64,000 bases of DNA, from positions 16,976-80,975 of the forward strand of contig NZ_LAHA01000043.1 in the NCBI RefSeq assembly GCF_002608075.1, read 5' to 3'. Every line of letters begins with the position of its first letter. Position 1 is the first letter of the stretch. Below are positions 17,457 through 26,515 of this stretch, piece after piece. The notes beneath the pieces are model-generated. The model saw only the letters and a list, made by a program, of their open reading frames with translations, did no database searches and had not been told where the DNA came from. Position numbers and translations under genes: made by a program. This DNA comes from Nostoc linckia z4 (GTDB lineage Bacteria > Cyanobacteriota > Cyanobacteriia > Cyanobacteriales > Nostocaceae).

Positions 17457-18527
17457 ATGAAAATTTTATTGATTTGGATATGGGCTTGCTTATCAATTTA
17501 TATATGGGCTTACTTTTCAATATTTTGTCATGAAATGGGACATCTTATGGTAGCAAAAATGATGGGTTTTAAACCATTTTTAGTGAAAATTGGAAGTGGT
17601 AAAAGAATGTTATATTTGAAATTATTCGATTTTATAATTGAATTTAATTTTATGCCTAGCGGTGGTATAACTTATATATCTAATTTAAAATTAGATAAAA
17701 TCAAACCTAAGCTGATACTTATGTATTTAGCTGGGCCGATGATTAATTGTTTATTATTTATATTAATTATTAGCATTTACAATCAGAAAATTCTACATTA
17801 TATATTTCCAAACTATCTAAATATTCTAGTCTCTTTTGCTGTTTTTGAATTTTTATTAGTTTTTGGTAATCTTTTGCCATCAGAATTAACTATATACGGA
17901 CAAAAACACTCAAATGATGGTAAGCAAGTACTCGATGTTTTAACTAAAACTAATGAACAATTGATTCAAAAAAAGTTAGGTTTTGATAGATACACAATTC
18001 ATCAAAATGACTCTTCAATTGATTTTTTTAACAATGATTTGAAAACATTACAAATACTATATGAGGCTCAAGTAGAATTTGATAAACGAAACTTTAATCA
18101 AGTAATTAAATTATTAGAGCCAATTGTAATTAATGATCGCCTAATAGTAAGAGACAAATTATATATCCTTGATACTTTAGTTTCAATTGTTATTGAACAC
18201 GAAAAAATGGAATATTTACAAAAAGCTGATACTTGGTCTGCTCAAGCACTAGCATTAGCTGGTGATATTAAAACTATTCAAGGAACTAGAGGAGCTATTC
18301 TAATAGAATTAGGTAGATATAGTGAAGGTAAACAAATGCTTTTACCTTTGACAGAAGCAGGTAACGATCTCATTGATATCGTATATAGTTGCTGCTACAT
18401 TGCTAAAGCAGATTATTTTTTAGGCAATGAAAATCAGATCAAAGATTGGTTAAATAAAGCTAAACAAGTTGGTGTTGCTCCTCGTATATTGCTAAGGATA
18501 CAAAAGGAAATTAATTATTTTATATAA
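17457..18527 (+). CDS. M50-like site-2 protease with C-terminal TPR-like region
   Basis: A 356-aa membrane protein. The first helix leads into HEMGH (residues 25-29), the HExxH zinc site of M50 intramembrane proteases, with further membrane segments at ~65-80, 90-108 and 120-140. The late motif NLLPSELTIYGQKHSNDGKQ resembles the N-x-x-P...DG second signature that supplies the third zinc ligand (Asp). Residues ~200-356 look like TPR/Sel1-type helices (YEAQVEFDKRNFNQVIKLLE). The gene is clearly more AT-rich than its neighbours and uses AT-ending codons, suggesting horizontal origin. Substrate unknown; toxin-antitoxin debris follows directly. Confidence 0.8.
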   Translation: MKILLIWIWACLSIYIWAYFSIFCHEMGHLMVAKMMGFKPFLVKIGSGKRMLYLKLFDFIIEFNFMPSGGITYISNLKLDKIKPKLILMYLAGPMINCLLFILIISIYNQKILHYIFPNYLNILVSFAVFEFLLVFGNLLPSELTIYGQKHSNDGKQVLDVLTKTNEQLIQKKLGFDRYTIHQNDSSIDFFNNDLKTLQILYEAQVEFDKRNFNQVIKLLEPIVINDRLIVRDKLYILDTLVSIVIEHEKMEYLQKADTWSAQALALAGDIKTIQGTRGAILIELGRYSEGKQMLLPLTEAGNDLIDIVYSCCYIAKADYFLGNENQIKDWLNKAKQVGVAPRILLRIQKEINYFI

Positions 18528-18541
18528 ATAATAGTTGTTTC

Positions 18542-18625
18542 GATAGGGATACTAAACGTAGACAATTGTTACAGGAACTAATAGAAATGAGTCAAGAAGC
18601 TGGACTTGATGATTATGAAGAATAA
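18542..18625 (+). pseudogene. Antitoxin C-terminal remnant
   Basis: In one frame the plus strand reads DRDTKRRQLLQELIEMSQ then EAGLDDYEE and a stop, a charged amphipathic tail of antitoxin type with no start codon or DNA-binding part. It is followed 19 bases later by a PIN-like fragment, in the usual antitoxin-toxin order. Confidence 0.4.
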
Positions 18626-18644
18626 TTAAGATAGTCAAATTACT

Positions 18645-18821
18645 ATGCCTAATGTCATCTTAGATGCTTGTGTTTTATTTCCAATGTACCTACGAGACAC
18701 CTTACTTTCTACAGTTGAGGCTGGTTTGTATGTACATTATTGGTCACAAAAAAGAAAAAATCCGCACTTTCATCACCTAACGTTGACCAATAATGTTACA
18801 TCTAGTATCGTTGAGCGGTGA
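18645..18821 (+). pseudogene. Truncated PIN-domain toxin (VapC-like N-terminus)
   Basis: ATG 18645 opens a 58-aa frame reading MPNVILDACVLFPMYLRDTL, the N-terminal strand of a PIN ribonuclease with its first catalytic Asp (LDA), then EAGLYVHYWSQ. After that the sequence runs into unrelated residues and stops, so the remaining acidic residues are missing. It is a dead toxin end, ten bases before the dehydrogenase start. Confidence 0.6.
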
Positions 18822-18830
18822 AAAATCAAC

Positions 18831-19877
18831 GTGAAAGCACAGGTGTTTAGAGGCGTAAATCAACTTTCTTACGAAGATGTCCCAGTTCCAACCTTGGAAC
18901 CAGATGAAGTACTGGTACAGGTGCGGGTTGTGGGTTTATGTCAATCAGATATTAAAAAAATTCGTTATCCGTTATATGAACCACCGCGCATTTTTGGACA
19001 TGAAACCGCTGGTACGATCGCAGCAGTAGGTTCTCAAGTCCAAAATTGGCAAGTTGGACAACGCGTGGCTGTCATGCACCACATCCCTTGTATGCATTGC
19101 GCCTATTGTTTAAATGACAATTTTTCCATGTGCGATGTCTACAAAAACATTTCCACCACCGCAGGCTTTAATGCTAGTGGCGGCGGTTTCGCTGATTATG
19201 TCAAAGTTCCAGGACATATTGTGCAAAACGGCGGGTTAATTCCCATCCCTGACAATATCAGTTTTGAAGAAGCAAGTTTTGTCGAACCCACGAATTGCTG
19301 CTTGAAAGCAGTGAAAAAAGCCCAAATTGCGCCAGGACAAACTGTATTAGTCACTGGTGCAGGGCCCATTGGGTTAATGTTCATTATGTTGGTGAAGTAT
19401 TTCGGAGCAAAAGCGATCGCCACCGATTTACTACCCTCTAGAATTGAAAAAGCATTGCATGTTGGTGCAGAAGCGGCTTTTGATGCTCGTGACGCCGATT
19501 TACCCGCCAAAATTCATGCCTTGACTGGTGGACTAGGTGTTGATGTTACCTTGCTAGCCGTCCCCAGTGAAAAAGCTTTCTTTCAAGCCCTTGATTGTAC
19601 CCGCAAAGGCGGTAAAATCTTGTTTTTTGCTGAATTTCCGGATGAAGTGGAAATTCCCATTAACCCGAATATCCTTTATCGTCGGGAAATTGATTTAATG
19701 GGCAGTTACAGTTCATCTTATCGGCTTCAGAACTTGTCAGCTGATATTGTATTTAATCAGCGAATTGACGTAAAAGCATTGATTAGCGATCGCTATCCAT
19801 TAAAAGATTTATCAGCAGCAGTGGAAGCAGCGATCGCACCCACGGCGGAAACTTATAAAATCTTAATTTATCCGTAA
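18831..19877 (+). CDS. Zinc-dependent medium-chain dehydrogenase/reductase
   Basis: A 348-aa MDR protein. Catalytic zinc ligands are in GLCQSD and FGHETAG; the structural zinc cluster is C-x2-C-x2-C-x7-C (CMHCAYCLNDNFSMC). The NAD(P) Rossmann motif is VLVTGAGPIGLMF. It is of the sorbitol/threonine dehydrogenase-like branch, so an alcohol or polyol is the likely substrate. It starts with GTG 18831; no in-frame ATG precedes the first strand (MKAQVFRGVNQLSYEDV), so this start is needed. The phosphate transporter gene begins 12 bases after its stop, suggesting co-transcription. Confidence 0.9.
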   Translation: MKAQVFRGVNQLSYEDVPVPTLEPDEVLVQVRVVGLCQSDIKKIRYPLYEPPRIFGHETAGTIAAVGSQVQNWQVGQRVAVMHHIPCMHCAYCLNDNFSMCDVYKNISTTAGFNASGGGFADYVKVPGHIVQNGGLIPIPDNISFEEASFVEPTNCCLKAVKKAQIAPGQTVLVTGAGPIGLMFIMLVKYFGAKAIATDLLPSRIEKALHVGAEAAFDARDADLPAKIHALTGGLGVDVTLLAVPSEKAFFQALDCTRKGGKILFFAEFPDEVEIPINPNILYRREIDLMGSYSSSYRLQNLSADIVFNQRIDVKALISDRYPLKDLSAAVEAAIAPTAETYKILIYP

Positions 19878-19889
19878 AAGCCATCTCCC

Positions 19890-21233
19890 ATGCTCCTAAC
19901 CCTACTTTTCGTCGCCCTACTAACCTTCTACGTCGCTTGGAATCTCGGTGCAAATGATGTTGCTAACGCGATGGGAACTTCTGTAGGTTCCAAAGCTGTG
20001 ACTCTCAAACAGGCATTAATAATTGCTGGGGTATTAGAGTTTACCGGTGCTGTGTTGTTTGGACATCAGGTAACGGAAACTCTAGCAACGAAAATTGCTA
20101 ATCCCGGTTTATTTGCTGCTACACCAGAAATACTTGTTGTGGGAATGGCGACGGTGTTGGTTTCCTGTGGTGTGTGGTTGCAAATTGCCACATCGCGCGG
20201 TTTACCAGTGTCATCTTCCCACGCCGTTGTGGGTGCGATCGCTGGATTTAGTTGGGTAGCTTTGGGAGTAGATGCAATCGATTGGTCATCAATTGGCAAG
20301 ATTACCGTAGGCTGGGTTTTAACACCTGTAATTAGTGGAGCGATCGCAGCTTTAATTTATAGTCAAATTAAGCACTGGATTTTAGATCGACCCAATCAAA
20401 TAGTCCAGCTACAAGAATGGATTCCTTGGTTGAGTACCCTACTAATAAGTGTCTTTGGTGTGATTGTATTACCTTCGGTCACCCAACCTGTGACAAATTT
20501 TTTAATTGAGCAAGTTGGCTTAGACATACCCACTTACGACATTCCACTCTTCACTGGTGCAGTAGCGGCAATTGGACTCACAATTATTAGTTGGCGACAA
20601 TTGCAAGAAACGGGAGATGAGGGAGACAAGGGAGACAAGGGAGACAAGGGAGACAAGGGAACAAGTAGCATAACTCCTAACTCCCCACTCCCCACTCCTA
20701 ACTCCCCATTCCCCACTGCTGTAGAAAAATTATTCGCCCGCTTCCAGCTGTTGAGTGCTTGCTTTGTGGCTTTTGCTCACGGTTCTAATGATGTTGGAAA
20801 TGCCATCGCTCCTTTAGCTGCGATTGTTTACATCAATAGCACTGGTAGCGTACCTGTGGATGGAATTACTATCCCCATGTGGATTTTAATTCTTGGCGGT
20901 GCTGGTATTGTTGGGGGTTTGGCTGTCTGGGGTAAAAAAGTCATTGCCACCATTGGCGAAAATATCATTTCCTTGCAACCTAGCAGTGGATTTTGTGCAG
21001 AACTGGCCACTGCTACCACTATTCTGGTTGCTTCCCGGCTTGGTTTACCGGTGTCCACTTCCCACGCCCTTGTGGGTGGTGTCGTCGGTATTGGATTGGT
21101 AAGAGATATTAAATCAATTAAGTTCAAAACTCTACAAGGAATTGCCACTGCATGGCTAATCACAATTCCTATTAGTGCAATTCTCAGCGCTGCTATCTTT
21201 AGCATCGCCCGGATTTTTTTGTTATGGAAATAA
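19890..21233 (+). CDS. PiT family inorganic phosphate transporter with repeat-derived loop
   Basis: A 447-aa PHO4/PiT permease. The duplicated signature appears as GANDVANAMGTSVGS near residue 20 and GSNDVGNAIAPLA near 300, with about ten membrane helices. PiT proteins import phosphate (or metal-phosphate) by cation symport. The central cytoplasmic loop, residues ~240-270, is the low-complexity GDEGDKGDKGDKGDKG followed by PNSPLPTPNSPFPT. That loop is encoded by GGGAGACAA and CCCCACTCC tandem repeats of the kind otherwise found between genes here (see 45076-45188). The frame is kept, so the protein should be functional. Downstream of, and probably co-transcribed with, the dehydrogenase. Confidence 0.93.
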   Translation: MLLTLLFVALLTFYVAWNLGANDVANAMGTSVGSKAVTLKQALIIAGVLEFTGAVLFGHQVTETLATKIANPGLFAATPEILVVGMATVLVSCGVWLQIATSRGLPVSSSHAVVGAIAGFSWVALGVDAIDWSSIGKITVGWVLTPVISGAIAALIYSQIKHWILDRPNQIVQLQEWIPWLSTLLISVFGVIVLPSVTQPVTNFLIEQVGLDIPTYDIPLFTGAVAAIGLTIISWRQLQETGDEGDKGDKGDKGDKGTSSITPNSPLPTPNSPFPTAVEKLFARFQLLSACFVAFAHGSNDVGNAIAPLAAIVYINSTGSVPVDGITIPMWILILGGAGIVGGLAVWGKKVIATIGENIISLQPSSGFCAELATATTILVASRLGLPVSTSHALVGGVVGIGLVRDIKSIKFKTLQGIATAWLITIPISAILSAAIFSIARIFLLWK

Positions 21234-22054
21234 TCAAGAATTCAGAATTCAGAATTCAGAATTCTGAATCAATTAATTGGGGATTGGCGCTTGCTATTTT
21301 CTGACGGCTAGTTGTCTGTTCCCTACTTCCTACTTTCCACCTTCAGCAGAATTTTTGCCTTGCCATAATACTAGACAACAACCAAAAAGCGTATTTTTGC
21401 AGAATTGCTGCTCATTTATTAGAATATTGTGCAGGGAATCGCGTAACCTGGAATTTCCACAGAAGGATACTTTAATCTCCATTGGAGATGTAAACTGTCA
21501 CTCAAGTTACATTCCACATAAATTTACAGCTAGTTTCGCAAGTCGGAAAAATTTGTGGCGATCGGGCACTCAAAAGCAAGTCTTTGATCGTAAAATTGCC
21601 ACCAAAACAATAAATATAGGACTTACCCAAATCATAATTTTGAATTTTAAGGCAAATCTGACACCGGCAAAAACCGGAGTGCTGACTTGGGATGAACTGG
21701 ATTTTTCAATAGACCTCTTGCAAAAAACACTTTTGCAAGAGTCGGGAAAAGGGAAAAGGTTAAAGGGGAAGGGGAAAATACAAAACCTTTACCCTTTCCC
21801 CCTGCCCCTTTTCCCGACTTATGCAAGAAGTCTAATGTCTGGGTTTCTGAAATCGGTGCAGGACGTGATTTATAATTTGCCACCAAGGGTTGATGCTTTG
21901 CAAACCCTGTGTTTTGCGTGACAGAATTACGTCGAAATGCGGAAGTGCTGTTAAAATTTTTAATTTATCTGACAAAATACAGGAAATTAGTATGAGTGCC
22001 AATCAAGTCAACGCAAAGCAGCTTTATTGTCAAGGCGTTAGAGGTTAGAAACTA
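21234..22054. other. Intergenic region with hairpin element and AATTCAG heptamers
   Basis: 821 bases without a supported gene. AATTCAG heptamers fill 21239-21268, element copy B is at 21709-21836, and a tiny frame (MSANQVNAKQLYCQGVRG, 21991-22047) with AGGAAA upstream sits just before the DMT fusion gene; it could be a leader peptide or nothing. The long plus frame over 21277-21921 runs straight through repeats and is not believed. Confidence 0.55.
21709..21836. repeat. MITE-like hairpin element, TTGCAAAAGT family, copy B
   Basis: Arms ATAGACCTCTTGCAAAAA (21709-21726) and CTTATGCAAGAAGTCTAAT (21818-21836) enclose AAGGGGAAGGGG and its complement CCCTTTCCCCCTGCCCCTTTT. Same length (128 bp) and design as copy A at 4662-4789. 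Confidence 0.8.
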
Positions 22055-24577
22055 ATGGGGCGATTCGAGAAGCAACCAGAAAATCCGCGAATTAGAGGCG
22101 AACTCTCAAGAGCTGCGGAAAATGCTCTTTGGGCTGTAGTTGAAGACTTAGAAAATCTCCAGCAGAATGTCCTCAGAGCCTTACAAGAAGACATCAAGCG
22201 GCTGCAAGCAGAAAAAAATCGGTTATCTGATGACATCCAAAGCTTGGTAGAAGAAAAAGAGCATTTACAACAAGTACGGCAAATTACTGAGCAGCAAGTA
22301 TTAATTCGTCAGTTGGCAGAAGTTCTGGCAAAGCATATATCTTCACAACTGCAATCCTCTCTGGCAAATTTAGCTACGCAAAATATAGAGGGTAAATCTT
22401 ACGAACAAGGTGCACTGAAATCTGCTGAAGTGAATAGCAATGTAGTGAGTGAAATCAATGAAAAAGTCGAACACATGTTTGATAGTCTTGATGACACGGT
22501 TACTATCACTTTTAATTCGCTGCAACAAGAATTAAAGAATTATCAAAGTAATCTTTCTCAACAGCTGTCGAGGATGTACAGCCAACAGCAGCAAGGGGAA
22601 GTGATTTTGACAGAGTTTGTGAATCGCTTGTATGAACGACTAGAAAAAACTATACAAGAAACTTCACGCAAGTCGCCAACAACAGGTACACCAACTGTTT
22701 TACAGCTGACGGAACCAGAAAAAAACGCTTTTTTAGAGACATCGCCTCAGTTTGGCGAAGTAGTTAGAAATTCACCCGAACCAAGTTCTGCGATCGCTAA
22801 TCAATTTCCCCAAAACCAGACTCCATCACAGTCTGCTGTTGTTGAAGAAAAGGCGATCGGTAACGACTCTCCCCAAAATCAAACTCCAGCAAAAGAAAAC
22901 ACCACTGAACCAATTTCTGTTCTCAGCAACGACTCGTCTTTAAGTCAAACTCCACCACAACCTACTGCTGTTCCACCAGAAAATCCAACTCTAATACAGC
23001 CTGATATAGTTCCGCCAGCGAAAGAAAACCCCACTGAGGCAATTTCTGTTCTCAGCAACGACTCCTCACTAAGTCAAACTCCACCACAACCTGCTGCTGT
23101 TCCACCAGCAAATCAAACTTTAATACAGCCTGACATAGTTCCGCCAGCAAAAGAAAACCCCACTGAGGCAATTTCTGTTCTCAGAAACGACTCGTCTTTA
23201 AGTCAAACTCCGCCACAACCTGCTGCTATAGTTCCACCAGTAAAAGAAAACCCCACTGAAGACTTATCCCAAAGAGAACAGCCAGTTCCACCACCACAGG
23301 AAAAAGCCGGTGAACCAATTTCTGTTCTCAGCAACGATTTATCAGAAAAAGAAACTTCTTCTGAACCTGATACATCAGCTCCACAGGAGCAACCAACACA
23401 ACCTTCACTAAATATTAATGCTCCCGAATTAGCTTCTGTTCTCCGCAAAAGTGTGCCAAAGGCCAAAGCTAAACCCACACCTGCCACCGCACTAGAGCCA
23501 CCGAAAGAAGCCAAAACTCCCACACGACCATCACCCAGTTCCTCTGGTTTATCTGCAATTCAACTTGGTTTTGTACTGATTGTGTTGTCCACAGTCATAT
23601 CCTCGCTTTACAACGTAGCCATTAAGGTGATTTTTCATGAAGGTTCCCAAATTTTCGGTGTAGTAGAGGTAGAGCAGTTGCTACCACCGACTTTGGGCAA
23701 TACTTTCTTAATTTTGACCATGCGATTTATGGTAGTAGTACCACTGATGGTATTGTTGTCTCCGATACTGCATCCCAGACTATGGCAAGATTTAGAAAAC
23801 TTGGTTAATTCAGTGCGAGGAAATCCAACACCGAGCAATGCAGGTACAAAGCAGATTTTGGTGTTGTCCATTGTCAGTGGTTGCTTTTTATTTTTGTCTC
23901 AAGTGCTAATTTATATCGCTATTGCTCAAGTTCCCACAGGAATTGCCATCGGACTTTTCTTTATCTATCCAATGGTTAGCGGTTTATTGTCGTGGTTTTT
24001 GTTTCGCGATCGCCCCACCATATTCCGTGCAGGAGCGATCGCAGCCATTTGCTGCGGTGAATTATTAGTTTTAGGAACTTCTTCTAGTATTGGTATTGGT
24101 AATACTTCACTGGGAATTAGCACCGCCATTATTTCTGGCGTAGCTTTTGCTGCTTACATAATTCTGACAAGGGTTTGTGCGAGTAAATTGCATCCGGTAA
24201 CTTTCACTTTAATCAACTTCGCCACCATGTTGGTATTGAGCTTTATTTGCTTGATGTTACCTTTACCAAGTAATTGGAATTTGCTAATTGACCCCACAAA
24301 AATGCTGGAACTGATTTTAAGCGCATTTATTTTGGGCGTGTTGACTCTTTCTAGCTATTTGCTCAACAATGCCGGAATTACAAAATTAGGTGCTTCACGT
24401 TCAGCCCTCATCGGTAGTAGCATCCCAGTTTTAACCGTGATTTTCGCTGGGTTAATCATTCAAGAAAATTTAGATATCCTACAAATTCTAGGAGTGTTGT
24501 TTGTAACTTTTGGCGCAGCAGCTTTCAGCTTTGAAGCAATGCGAAATCAAGTTAAACCCTCTACTCCCGCTAATTAA
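22055..24577 (+). CDS. Coiled-coil/proline-repeat/DMT (EamA) transporter fusion
   Basis: An 840-aa three-part protein. Residues 1-210 are a charged coiled coil (LQAEKNRLSDDIQSLVEEKE). Residues ~230-490 are Pro/Glu/Ser-rich with three to four near-copies of a ~45-residue unit containing ENPTEAISVLSNDSSLSQT and PPQPAAVPPANQTLIQPDIV. Residues ~500-830 form about ten membrane helices with two EamA halves, placing it in the drug/metabolite transporter superfamily. EamA proteins are normally ~300 aa, so the cytoplasmic extension is remarkable; similar long DMT proteins may exist in other cyanobacteria. GAGG at 22041-22044 supports ATG 22055. A terminator follows at 24602. Substrate unknown. Confidence 0.85.
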   Translation: MGRFEKQPENPRIRGELSRAAENALWAVVEDLENLQQNVLRALQEDIKRLQAEKNRLSDDIQSLVEEKEHLQQVRQITEQQVLIRQLAEVLAKHISSQLQSSLANLATQNIEGKSYEQGALKSAEVNSNVVSEINEKVEHMFDSLDDTVTITFNSLQQELKNYQSNLSQQLSRMYSQQQQGEVILTEFVNRLYERLEKTIQETSRKSPTTGTPTVLQLTEPEKNAFLETSPQFGEVVRNSPEPSSAIANQFPQNQTPSQSAVVEEKAIGNDSPQNQTPAKENTTEPISVLSNDSSLSQTPPQPTAVPPENPTLIQPDIVPPAKENPTEAISVLSNDSSLSQTPPQPAAVPPANQTLIQPDIVPPAKENPTEAISVLRNDSSLSQTPPQPAAIVPPVKENPTEDLSQREQPVPPPQEKAGEPISVLSNDLSEKETSSEPDTSAPQEQPTQPSLNINAPELASVLRKSVPKAKAKPTPATALEPPKEAKTPTRPSPSSSGLSAIQLGFVLIVLSTVISSLYNVAIKVIFHEGSQIFGVVEVEQLLPPTLGNTFLILTMRFMVVVPLMVLLSPILHPRLWQDLENLVNSVRGNPTPSNAGTKQILVLSIVSGCFLFLSQVLIYIAIAQVPTGIAIGLFFIYPMVSGLLSWFLFRDRPTIFRAGAIAAICCGELLVLGTSSSIGIGNTSLGISTAIISGVAFAAYIILTRVCASKLHPVTFTLINFATMLVLSFICLMLPLPSNWNLLIDPTKMLELILSAFILGVLTLSSYLLNNAGITKLGASRSALIGSSIPVLTVIFAGLIIQENLDILQILGVLFVTFGAAAFSFEAMRNQVKPSTPAN

Positions 24578-24601
24578 ATGACCAGTTCAACCAGTCCAAG
24601 T

Positions 24602-24641
24602 GTGATGGTAGCTAGAGTAGCTATCATCACATTTTGTTTTG
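24602..24641 (+). terminator. Intrinsic terminator of the DMT fusion gene
   Basis: GTGATGGTAGCT, loop AGAGT, AGCTATCATCAC (11 of 12 Watson-Crick pairs plus one G-U), then ATTTTGTTTTG, 25 bases after the stop codon. Confidence 0.75.
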
Positions 24642-24707
24642 CGTAATAGCGGTAACTGCAAAAAATAAACAACAGTACATGGTTGTTGAGTGTCAATAGA
24701 GGGGATT

Positions 24708-24803
24708 CGGAAAGGTTAAAGGGGAAAGGGGAAAGGTTAAAGGGGAAAGGGGAAAGGGGAAAGGTTAAAGGGGAAAGGGGAAAGGGGAAAGGGGAAAGGT
24801 TTC
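24708..24803. repeat. GGGGAAA / GGTTAAA tandem heptamer array
   Basis: About thirteen head-to-tail 7-bp units, GGGGAAA mixed with GGTTAAA, purine-only on the plus strand. This is a short tandemly repeated repetitive (STRR) sequence as known from heterocystous cyanobacteria. Confidence 0.85.
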
Positions 24804-24952
24804 AAATACATCTTTTACCCCTTACCCCGGTTGGTGAGCTTGCCTGTCCTGAGCTTTGTCGAAGGGTCGAACCATTAACCTTTTTCCCAGACCACAAGGG
24901 AAGTTCATACTGCTGATCCGAACCCTATTGAAAACACTTGCACTTAAAGTCT

Positions 24953-25036
24953 TGACTGTTAACTGTGAACCGTCAACGGTCAACAGTCAACACTCAATAA
25001 TCTTCTATGAAATATTTTTTACTTGTAACTTCCTAA
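24953..25036. repeat. Dispersed repeat (TGTCAAC heptamers + TTCTRTGGAATATT), copy 2
   Basis: CTGTTAACTGTGAACCGTCA and further heptamers lead into AATCTTCTATGAAATATT, a T-run and ACTTGTAACTTCCTAAG. Same order as copy 1 at 12985-13056. Confidence 0.7.
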
Positions 25037-26375
25037 GTGTTGAGTGTTAACTGACAACCACATTTCCCTACTCACTCTGCATTTTTAGAGATTTAGCCTG
25101 ATGCAGATAGGAAAACACGTATATATGAGCAGTGTGAGTAGGACTGACTTCAGGAATTGACTATGGTTATAACAATTTCAACAATGGACTTTTATTGGAG
25201 TGGCTGAAAAAACTCACTCTAAACTGGAAAAAGCTGATTTCCTATTCCCTAACTACCTACAGACAAAGCTTAATTCCCTCTGTAGCCACTCGTGCTTGGG
25301 CTGGGCTTGGCGCACTGTATGAATAATTTCAAAAAATCAAAGCTAATTTTTATAGTTGTATTCCTAAAGTTTGTTCGGAATTAAAAGTACAAAGTCCAAA
25401 CAACCAGACTTTTGACCGTTGAATATTGACCCTAGATTGAGCGTCTCTTGCTCCTGTGTTGGCTACCATCAATGATGAAAATTTAAAATACTTTTGTCAA
25501 AAAAATATAATTTCATCAACAAAAAAATTCTTTATAACGCTTAAATGTAACCGGAAATGTTTTATCATATTTTTGAGTAATCACTATTTTTGTGGTTAAG
25601 TAAAACCCATTAGCTACGCAGTTAATCCTGTTCGTGTAGCAGCTTTTGGGGTCAGTACAGCAACACAACAAAGATAAATGTTCTCCGATTTATTAGCTTT
25701 ATTTGAATATCAAGAAACCTTGACTTTTTGATAATATAAATTATTTAAATACACATAAGCAATTAACTTTAAAAGATATAAATATATTACTAAGGCAAAA
25801 AATAATGATACAATCATTAACGATGTTTGAAATAAACAGGTATTTTGAAATTGAAATTATTTGTCTTACTTCATGTCTACGATTTTTCCTCAAGCCGGCA
25901 AGCTATATTGCCAAAACACTACTGGAGGTTGCGAACAGGATAATACTTCACAACTAGCGGTTTGACTGAGGTTGTGAATGTTGCCACACCTGCTAACTGC
26001 TTTGCTTCTACGCTTTCGATGATTTCCGGTCGATTGTGTAATACAAATAATTCTTCAAAGCAAAATAAAAACCATCTTTTTCGAGTTTATAGATATCCCA
26101 GATGAACCGTGTAAACTAGTTTTTACTTGAAGCGAGCTAGCATCATGTCATAATTAGCCCTAAGCAACTTGACATTTTTGCTCTTGAAAGACAACAAACT
26201 AGAAAAACCTAAAGAACTTAAAAGCTTTGTCGATACTTTGTAACACAGTTGCCTTTGAGGACATAAAGCGCCGTAAAGCTGGACATGTGATGTTTTCTCT
26301 TTTTCTCGACAGATGTAGGGACAGTTATTGTAACAACACTGAATCTATATGTGTACCAGAAAATATGCGATAATT

Positions 26376-26389
26376 GTAGTTTCAACTAC
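26376..26389 (+). promoter_or_regulatory. Candidate NtcA box upstream of hetR
   Basis: GTAGTTTCAACTAC fits GTA-N8-TAC and is an almost perfect palindrome. TAATAT (26415-26420) follows after 25 bases, slightly more than the 22-23 usual for class II NtcA promoters. It ends 126 bases before the hetR ATG. In Anabaena, NtcA is thought to act on hetR mainly through NrrA, so a direct site is only a proposal. Confidence 0.5.
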
Positions 26390-26515
26390 TGCCAATATCA
26401 TAGTTATCGCATACTAATATAGTCTGAAGTAAAGACATTGCCTTCAGCCAGGTGTATACTACCTATTTTCACTCGATTAAAAACTCTGTAAACGTGCTAT
26501 TCAATTGTCTGTAAT

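Larger units (their letters stand above)
24578..26515. other. 1.9-kb hetR leader/upstream region
   Basis: A long region without a believable gene. It holds the DMT terminator, a GGGGAAA tandem array (24708-24803), dispersed-repeat copy 2 (24953-25036) and then about 1.4 kb of AT-rich unique sequence. In Anabaena, hetR is transcribed from several start points up to ~0.7 kb upstream, so this space is expected to hold its promoters; a GTA-N8-TAC box is at 26376-26389. Small RNAs could also hide here. I saw no TCCGGA motif in it. Confidence 0.65.

Noticed and set aside
21277..21921. 214-aa plus-strand frame
   Set aside because: Runs through an interspersed hairpin element and tandem repeats; no domain.
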